Of a DNA stretch of 11,093 bases, positions 6,718-11,093 are shown piece by piece. A program made the translations under genes and the position numbers. The DNA lies in the NCBI GenBank assembly GCA_040380145.1, contig JBEIJQ010000104.1:1-11093 (forward strand), given 5' to 3'. Source of the DNA: JBEIJQ01 sp040380145 (GTDB taxonomy: Bacteria > Bacteroidota > Bacteroidia > Chitinophagales > Saprospiraceae). The notes under the pieces were generated by a model. That model was not told where the DNA came from. It saw only the letters and a program-made list of their open reading frames with translations, and ran no database searches. Each line of letters opens with the position of its first letter. Within the stretch, counting starts at the first letter, position 1.

Positions 6718-8385
6718 ATGATCAGCCGTCTGTACATCAAGAACTACGCCCTGATCGAAAGCCTCGATCTTCGGTTCTCCGATCATCTGACCACCATCAC
6801 CGGTGAGACAGGTGCCGGCAAGTCCATCATCCTCGGCGCCCTCGGGCTGGTGATGGGCCGCCGCGCCGATACGCGGGTGCTGCACAACGCAGAGGAAAAA
6901 TGCGTGGTGGAGGGTCATTTCCGCCTCGACGGGCACGACCTGCGCGAGTTTTTCGAGGAGCACGACCTCGACTACGACGACGAGATCGTCGTGCGGCGCG
7001 AGATCACGCCTTCGGGCAAATCGAGGGCTTTCATCAACGATACCCCGGCCGTGCTGGAAGTGGTGCAAAAATTGAGCGGGGCACTGCTCGACCTGCACCA
7101 GCAGTTCGATACGCTGGATGTGCACGAGGCATCTTTCCAGACCCGCGTGGTGGACGCGTTGGCCGGCCACCAGGATCGGGTCAAGCTCTACCGCGACGGT
7201 TACCGAAAGTGGCGCGCCGCCCAGGGCGAACTGGCCCGACTCCGCGAGGAAAACGCCCGTTCGGTGCAGGAAAAGGACTTTTTGGAGTACCAGCTCCAAG
7301 AACTGGAGCAGGCCGAACTCGTGTCCGGCGAGCAGGAAAGCCTCGAGACCGAGGCCGCCGCGCTGGTCAACTCAGAGGAAATCAAGCGACAGTTGGAGGC
7401 TGCCCACCAAGCCCTCACCGAATCGGAGCGCTCCGTGGTGGGGCAGCTGGAAACGGTCCGACAGTTTTTGCGCCAAGTGGCGCGTTTCCATCCGCAGATC
7501 CCCGTTTTTCAGGAACGCTTGGAAAGCGCCCTGCAGGAACTAAAAGACCTCAGCGGGGAGTGCGGGGGACTCGCCGAAGATGTGGAGCACGATCCCGAAC
7601 GGATCCAAGAGGTGCAGGCGAGGCTCAACCTCTTGTACAAACTCCAAAAGAAATACCACTGCGCAGGAGTGGACGAACTGTTGGCGCTGCAGGCCTCCGT
7701 GTCCGAAAAATTGCGCGGTATCACGGGTTTCGGCGACCACCTGGTCCGGCTGGAGCGGGAGATCGAACGGCAGGAAGCGGAACTGATCGCGCTTGGAAAC
7801 AACATTTCCGAGGCCCGTCGGGCGGTACTGCCCGCCTTTGAGGCTTCCGTGCACGAGCGGCTCGCGCAAGTTGCCATGGAGCATGCCCGTCTGCAGGTCG
7901 AACTGTTGCCCGACCAAGGGCTGTCGCCCACCGGCACCGACCGGTTGCGTTTTTTGTTCGCCGCCAACCGCGGCAGCCGTCCGGAGGAAATCAAAGGAGC
8001 TGCCTCGGGCGGCGAATTGTCGAGGCTTTCTTTCGTGATCAAGTCGCTCGTGGCCAAAGCCGTTCCGCTGCCCACCATCGTGTTCGACGAGATCGACGCC
8101 GGCGTGTCGGGCGATGTGGCCGGGCGCATGGGCGCCATGCTGCAACAATTGGCGGGCGAGCATCAGGTCGTGGTCATCACCCACTCGCCGCAGGTGGCGG
8201 CCAAGGCCCAGAGCCATTATTTCGTGTACAAGCGCACCGGCGCCGACCGCACCACCACCGAGGTGAAGCTCCTATCGCCCGAGGAACGCGTGCCGGAAAT
8301 CGCCAAAATGCTCTCGGGCGATCCCCCCTCGGAGTCGGCCAAGGCCACGGCGCGCGAACTGTTGGGCGGGCAGGCCAAAGGGTGA
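6718..8385 (+). CDS. recN: DNA repair protein RecN
   Basis: An SMC-like ATPase of 555 residues, close to the 553 of Escherichia coli RecN, acting in double-strand-break repair and RecA-dependent recombination on the nucleoid. The N-terminal ATPase half has the family start (MISRLYIKNYALIESLDL) and a Walker A motif GETGAGKS at 29-36 (Lys35). The middle, ~160-400, is Glu-, Arg-, Gln- and Leu-rich with heptad character, forming the short antiparallel coiled coil of RecN; its tip lies roughly around 290-330. The C-terminal ATPase half has the ABC signature SGGEL (430-434), Walker B TIVFDEIDAGVSGD (453-466, with Asp457 and Glu458) and the H-loop THSPQVAAKA (488-497, His489). All catalytic residues are intact. 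The ATG at 6718 matches the usual family start. No SOS-like box is recognised upstream. Confidence 0.96.
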   Translation: MISRLYIKNYALIESLDLRFSDHLTTITGETGAGKSIILGALGLVMGRRADTRVLHNAEEKCVVEGHFRLDGHDLREFFEEHDLDYDDEIVVRREITPSGKSRAFINDTPAVLEVVQKLSGALLDLHQQFDTLDVHEASFQTRVVDALAGHQDRVKLYRDGYRKWRAAQGELARLREENARSVQEKDFLEYQLQELEQAELVSGEQESLETEAAALVNSEEIKRQLEAAHQALTESERSVVGQLETVRQFLRQVARFHPQIPVFQERLESALQELKDLSGECGGLAEDVEHDPERIQEVQARLNLLYKLQKKYHCAGVDELLALQASVSEKLRGITGFGDHLVRLEREIERQEAELIALGNNISEARRAVLPAFEASVHERLAQVAMEHARLQVELLPDQGLSPTGTDRLRFLFAANRGSRPEEIKGAASGGELSRLSFVIKSLVAKAVPLPTIVFDEIDAGVSGDVAGRMGAMLQQLAGEHQVVVITHSPQVAAKAQSHYFVYKRTGADRTTTEVKLLSPEERVPEIAKMLSGDPPSESAKATARELLGGQAKG

Positions 8386-8421
8386 CGGACTTTTTTTGGA
8401 AAAAATTTCCTTCCCGGTCCG
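8386..8421. terminator. Hairpin region at the 3' end of recN
   Basis: Directly after the recN stop, CGGAC (8386-8390) can pair with GTCCG (8417-8421), enclosing T7-GG-A6 (8391-8405). The inner T-A dyad and outer GC clamp make a stem-loop, but no clean T run follows it, so it is not a standard intrinsic terminator. The related T8-CC-A8 dyad at 140-157 suggests a local style of 3'-end structure. Confidence 0.3.
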
Positions 8422-8437
8422 CAAGGGGATATTTTTG
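8406..8437 (+). promoter_or_regulatory. Promoter of the epimerase gene
   Basis: TATTTTTG at 8430-8437 is an exact TAnnTTTG -7 box. TTTC at 8406-8409, 20 bases upstream, is one base off the TTTG -33 element at normal spacing. Transcription would start near 8444, giving a leader of about 93 bases before the ATG at 8537. Confidence 0.5.
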
Positions 8438-8505
8438 CCGGCTTTTTCTTTTGCAAGAAAGAAAAAAACACCGTCGGCGCATTGAACGAACGCCCGATAC
8501 CACCC

Positions 8506-8526
8506 TTTTAGCCCTCCGGGCAAAAA
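8506..8526. promoter_or_regulatory. Leader hairpin before the epimerase start
   Basis: TTTT-A-GCCC-TCC-GGGC-A-AAAA forms a stem of four A-T and four G-C pairs with one A:A mismatch and a 3-base loop. It ends 10 bases before the ATG. It is followed by A rather than T, so it is not a terminator for the plus strand. A role in translation or mRNA stability is possible but unproven. Confidence 0.3.
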
Positions 8527-8536
8527 AAGAAATACC

Positions 8537-9394
8537 ATGTCCCATCGCGTTTTGATGACCGGTCCGCGGGGTTTTATTGCCCGGACGCTGCTGCCCCGCT
8601 TGGAGGGGCGTGGGCACGAAGTTCTCTTGCACGGCGGGGATGTCCGCGAGGCGTCGTCTTTTGACCCGTATCGTGGGCTGGGGGTCACCCATGTGGTCCA
8701 TCTGGCCGCCAAGACCTTTGTGCCGGCAGGCTGGGATGACCCGGCGACGGTGTACGATGTCAATGTGCGGGGCACCTTGCAGGCCTTGGAATTTTGCCGG
8801 GCCGAAGGCGCCAAGATGTTGTTTTTCAGCACTTATGTGTACGGACCGCCGGATTATCTGCCCGTTGACGAGGGGCATCCCGTGCGTCCGCCCAGCCCGT
8901 ACCACCACAGCAAGGTGCTGGGGGAAGATCTGTGCCGGCATTACCGGCGCTTTTTCAAGGTGCCGGTGACCGTTTTGCGTCCCTTCAATGTATATGGCCC
9001 GGGCCAAGACGACCGCTTTGTGATCCCGGCAGTGCTCGGGCAGGTGCTGGACCCCTCGGTTTCGGAAGTGGTGGTGCACACCTTGCGGCCCAAGCGGGAC
9101 TTCATTTACCTCGACGATTTTGTGGAGGGCGCCTGTTTGGCCATGGAAGCCATCGCCGACGATTTCGAGGTGTTCAACCTCGGCTACGGGGAATCTTTCA
9201 GCGTAGAGGAGCTCGTGTTGGCCGCGATGGCGGCGGCCGATATCCGCAAGCCTTACCGCGCCGAGGGCCAAGAGCGTCCCAACGAAGTGCTCGATTTGAG
9301 TTGCGACACGCGCCAAGCACGCGAAAAATTGGGTTTTTCGCCCCGGACAGATCTGACGGAAGGATTGCGCAGGATCGTGGAGTCCATGCGTTGA
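8537..9394 (+). CDS. NAD(P)-dependent epimerase/dehydratase (extended SDR family)
   Basis: A 285-residue cytoplasmic enzyme of the extended short-chain dehydrogenase/reductase family, most like sugar-nucleotide epimerases and dehydratases. The nucleotide-binding start is RVLMTGPRGFIA, with the GxxG loop at 9-12. Strand 4 has VVHLAAKT (53-60). The catalytic Ser/Thr lies in FFSTYVYG (Ser98/Thr99), and the YxxxK pair is Tyr122 and Lys126 in SPYHHSKVLGE. The RPFNVYGPGQ motif (148-157) and KRDFIYLDDFVEG (186-198) are typical of the substrate-binding part. It is shorter than GalE or RmlB (about 330-350). The substrate, probably a nucleotide sugar, cannot be named, and no glycan genes lie beside it. 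The gene has its own promoter and stands alone between recN and porV. Confidence 0.88.
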   Translation: MSHRVLMTGPRGFIARTLLPRLEGRGHEVLLHGGDVREASSFDPYRGLGVTHVVHLAAKTFVPAGWDDPATVYDVNVRGTLQALEFCRAEGAKMLFFSTYVYGPPDYLPVDEGHPVRPPSPYHHSKVLGEDLCRHYRRFFKVPVTVLRPFNVYGPGQDDRFVIPAVLGQVLDPSVSEVVVHTLRPKRDFIYLDDFVEGACLAMEAIADDFEVFNLGYGESFSVEELVLAAMAAADIRKPYRAEGQERPNEVLDLSCDTRQAREKLGFSPRTDLTEGLRRIVESMR

Positions 9395-9471
9395 GGGCTG
9401 TCGGACCACGGGCTTCGCGGGCACATGACCCACGGAGCGACAAGGCGGCCACTTTTTTTTCTTCGTTCGGG

Positions 9472-9499
9472 TTGCATATCGAATTTAGGTTTATTTTTG
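9472..9499 (+). promoter_or_regulatory. Promoter of porV
   Basis: TTG at 9472-9474 and TATTTTTG at 9492-9499 fit the Bacteroidota -33/-7 pattern (TTG, 17 bases, TAnnTTTG) exactly. Transcription would start near 9505. This gives a leader of about 98 bases that is rich in pyrimidines and T runs and lacks a Shine-Dalgarno sequence. Confidence 0.6.
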
Positions 9500-9602
9500 T
9501 CCCCTCGACAAACCCCTATCGGTTGCCGTTTGCCCAACCACAAAACCGTCCGCATTTGGCCCTTTTTTACGTTTTTTTGTTCTTTAACCAAATTATCGGG
9601 AA

Positions 9603-10847
9603 ATGAATTTTCGCAAAATCGCTGTTGCGGCAGCTGTTTTTTTTGCTTTCGGCCAGAGCGTCAGCGCACAACAAGGGGTCAATTACGATTTCAATTCGCA
9701 GATCAACACGATCGTGACTGCGGTTCCATTTCTGCGGATCGTTCCGGATGCACGCTTCGGGGGTATGGGCGATTGCGGCATCGCGATGGCGCCGGACCCG
9801 AACTCGATGCATTTCAATGCCTCGCACTTGGCTTTTGCCGAGAAAGACTTCGGGGTTTCGGCTACTTACACGCCGTGGTTGCGCGCCCTCGGCCTGACCG
9901 ATGTGTACCTCGCCTATCTGTCGGCCTACGGCAAAATCGACAAGGTGCAGTCCGTGGGCTTGGGCCTGCGTTATTTTTCGCTGGGCAGCATCCAGTTCAC
10001 CGACTTCCAGGGCAACGCGTTGCAGACCTTCCGGCCCAACGAGTTCGAGATCAACGCAGCGTATTCGCGCAAACTCGGCAAGAACTTTTCTGCCGGCCTC
10101 GGATTGAAGTTCATCTATTCGCGCTTGGCCAACAACGTCAACGTCGGCGGCTATGAGGTGAAGCCAGGCACCGCTTTTGCGGCGGACCTCTCCTTTACCT
10201 ACAAGCAGCCGTTGAAGATCAACGACAAAAAAGCGATGATCACGGCCGCTATGGCGATATCCAACCTCGGCACCAAGATCTCGTACACCGCCAGTGCCAA
10301 CAAGGATTTCATCCCCACCAACCTCGGCCTCGGTTTTGCTTTTTCGTACGACATCGACGACCACAACTCCATCACTGCCGGCCTCGACGTGAACCGCCTC
10401 TTGGTGCCCACGCCGATCCCGCGCCAGATCCCCGACCCCAACAGCCCCAACCCGGACCAGCCGGTGATGATCGACAATCCGGCCTACGATGCCGATGCCA
10501 ACGGCATTCCCGACTTCAAAGAGCAATCGGTGCCCGCCGCGATGTTCAGCTCGTTCGGAGATGCCCCCGGCGGAGCCGTGGAGGAACTGCGCGAGTTCAA
10601 TGTGGCCTTGGGCGCGGAATACTGGTACGACAAGCAGTTCGCCGTGCGCGCGGGCTACTTCTACGAGCACCCCAAAAAAGGCGGTCGCCGCTACCTGTCG
10701 GTCGGCCTCGGTCTGCGCTACAGCATCTTCGGCATCAATTTCGCCTACTTGGTGCCCACCTCCAACAACCGCAACCCGCTCGACAACACCCTGCGTTTCT
10801 CGCTCACCTTCGACTTCGACCGTCCCGCGAAAGAGGCGGGCAATTGA
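9603..10847 (+). CDS. porV: Type IX secretion system outer-membrane protein PorV (LptO)
   Basis: A 414-residue beta-barrel of the FadL-like PorV family. PorV collects T9SS cargo by its C-terminal signal from the SprA translocon and, with PorU, delivers it to the attachment complex at the cell surface. A clear signal peptide is present (MNFRKIAVAAAVFFAFGQ..., likely cleaved after Ala22 before QQG). Conserved pieces include FLRIVPDARFGGMGDCGIA (43-61), PNSMHFNASHLAF (66-78), SSFGDAPGGAVEELREF (316-332) and the barrel end NPLDNTLRFSLTFDF (391-405). Alternating strands fill the rest. Residues ~269-307 are a Pro/Asp-rich loop with an EF-hand-like stretch, DADANGIPDFKE (296-307). Codons strongly favour C or G in the third position, as for a highly expressed gene. 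porU, often next to porV, is not adjacent: the upstream neighbour is an epimerase. A promoter precedes the gene and a terminator follows it. Confidence 0.94.
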   Translation: MNFRKIAVAAAVFFAFGQSVSAQQGVNYDFNSQINTIVTAVPFLRIVPDARFGGMGDCGIAMAPDPNSMHFNASHLAFAEKDFGVSATYTPWLRALGLTDVYLAYLSAYGKIDKVQSVGLGLRYFSLGSIQFTDFQGNALQTFRPNEFEINAAYSRKLGKNFSAGLGLKFIYSRLANNVNVGGYEVKPGTAFAADLSFTYKQPLKINDKKAMITAAMAISNLGTKISYTASANKDFIPTNLGLGFAFSYDIDDHNSITAGLDVNRLLVPTPIPRQIPDPNSPNPDQPVMIDNPAYDADANGIPDFKEQSVPAAMFSSFGDAPGGAVEELREFNVALGAEYWYDKQFAVRAGYFYEHPKKGGRRYLSVGLGLRYSIFGINFAYLVPTSNNRNPLDNTLRFSLTFDFDRPAKEAGN

Positions 10848-10869
10848 GCGGACGCATTTTTTGAAAAGG

Positions 10870-10908
10870 ACGTCCCGGTGCGAAATGGCGCATCGGGACG
10901 TTTTTTTT
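10870..10908 (+). terminator. Rho-independent terminator of porV
   Basis: ACGTCCCGGTGCG (10870-10882) pairs with CGCATCGGGACGT (10889-10901) over 13 positions with one G-U wobble. The loop is six bases (10883-10888), and eight T follow the stem's GACG at 10901-10908. It lies 22 bases after the porV stop. Confidence 0.93.
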
Positions 10909-10926
10909 GCCCGTTGAATCCTGCAC

Positions 10927-10958
10927 TTGTAATAATCGGTATTTGTAATAGTCAGTAT
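10927..10958. repeat. Tandem pair of 16-bp repeats
   Basis: TTGTAATAATCGGTAT (10927-10942) is followed directly by TTGTAATAGTCAGTAT (10943-10958), with two differences, and then by a third TTG. The repeat lies beyond the porV terminator in DNA that is visibly more AT-rich than the genes. Confidence 0.7.
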
Positions 10959-11031
10959 TTGATCTGGCCGGATTCAACTTGCAGATACTCCAGGGCAATT
11001 TCCTCTATATCGTTTCAGTTGATGTCTTTTC

Positions 11032-11093
11032 TCACGACTCATTGATCAGATTGCAGATTAAGCGTATCATCAATTCTTTCTCTGCAGGGTCGC
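11032..11093 (-). CDS. Possible C-terminal tail of a gene entering from the right (partial)
   Basis: On the minus strand the last 62 bases read as 19 residues, DPAEKELMIRLICNLINES, then TGA at 11034-11032. The composition is protein-like (amphipathic helix), but the piece is too short to identify. An ATG at 11042-11040 overlaps this stop in another frame and opens 22 codons (to 10974) starting MSREKRHQLK. A third frame, ending at the TGA at about 10954-10956, reads DIEEIALEYLQVESGQIKY. These frames would join with single-base shifts, so a decayed gene is possible. The AT-rich composition differs from the window's other genes. Confidence 0.25.
   Translation of the reverse strand, partial: DPAEKELMIRLICNLINES

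Noticed and set aside
9567..10670. A 367-codon minus-strand open frame over porV
   Set aside because: It is antisense to an unmistakable PorV with signal peptide, promoter and terminator; Val/Gly/Arg/His-rich shadow composition.
1..11093. CRISPR arrays, tRNA or rRNA genes, insertion sequences
   Set aside because: No regularly spaced repeats, cloverleaf-like sequence, rRNA signatures or transposase motifs with terminal repeats were seen on either strand.

Overview
The window looks like a chromosomal segment from a GC-rich member of the Bacteroidota. The evidence is a PorV-type outer-membrane protein of the type IX secretion system, a DUF4271 membrane protein followed by the Bacteroidota form of uroporphyrinogen-III synthase, and several intergenic copies of the Bacteroidota -7 promoter box (TAnnTTTG). 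Shine-Dalgarno sequences are mostly absent, which also fits. Coding DNA is GC-rich by eye, while the intergenic DNA is AT-rich and full of T and A runs. A Saprospiria- or Chitinophagia-like lineage is my guess, with low confidence.

Layout: bases 1-287 are non-coding and hold a likely terminator and a short diverged direct repeat. Two minus-strand genes follow: a helical, TPR-like hypothetical protein (2395-3774) and, downstream of it, a 661-residue caspase-family (metacaspase/orthocaspase-like) protease (288-2273). An almost GC-free spacer separates them. A 37-bp divergent intergenic region with a perfect inverted repeat separates this pair from the plus-strand genes.

The plus-strand genes are, in order: the DUF4271 membrane protein, hemD, lpxH, recN, a short-chain sugar-nucleotide epimerase/dehydratase and porV. 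Apart from DUF4271 and the unassigned epimerase, they are housekeeping genes of haem synthesis, lipid A synthesis, recombinational repair and T9SS secretion. They look like neighbouring units with their own promoters rather than one operon: a -7 box precedes lpxH, the epimerase gene and porV, and a weaker one precedes recN. porV ends in a textbook rho-independent terminator. Beyond it the last ~185 bases are visibly more AT-rich, carry a 16-bp tandem repeat, and may include the tail of a minus-strand gene that runs out of the window.

The main candidate for something undescribed is the minus-strand pair of helical-repeat-like protein and caspase. The caspase has an intact His-Cys dyad and a large C-terminal half of unknown function. 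Whether the two genes work together cannot be decided from this sequence. No tRNA, rRNA, CRISPR array or insertion sequence was found.
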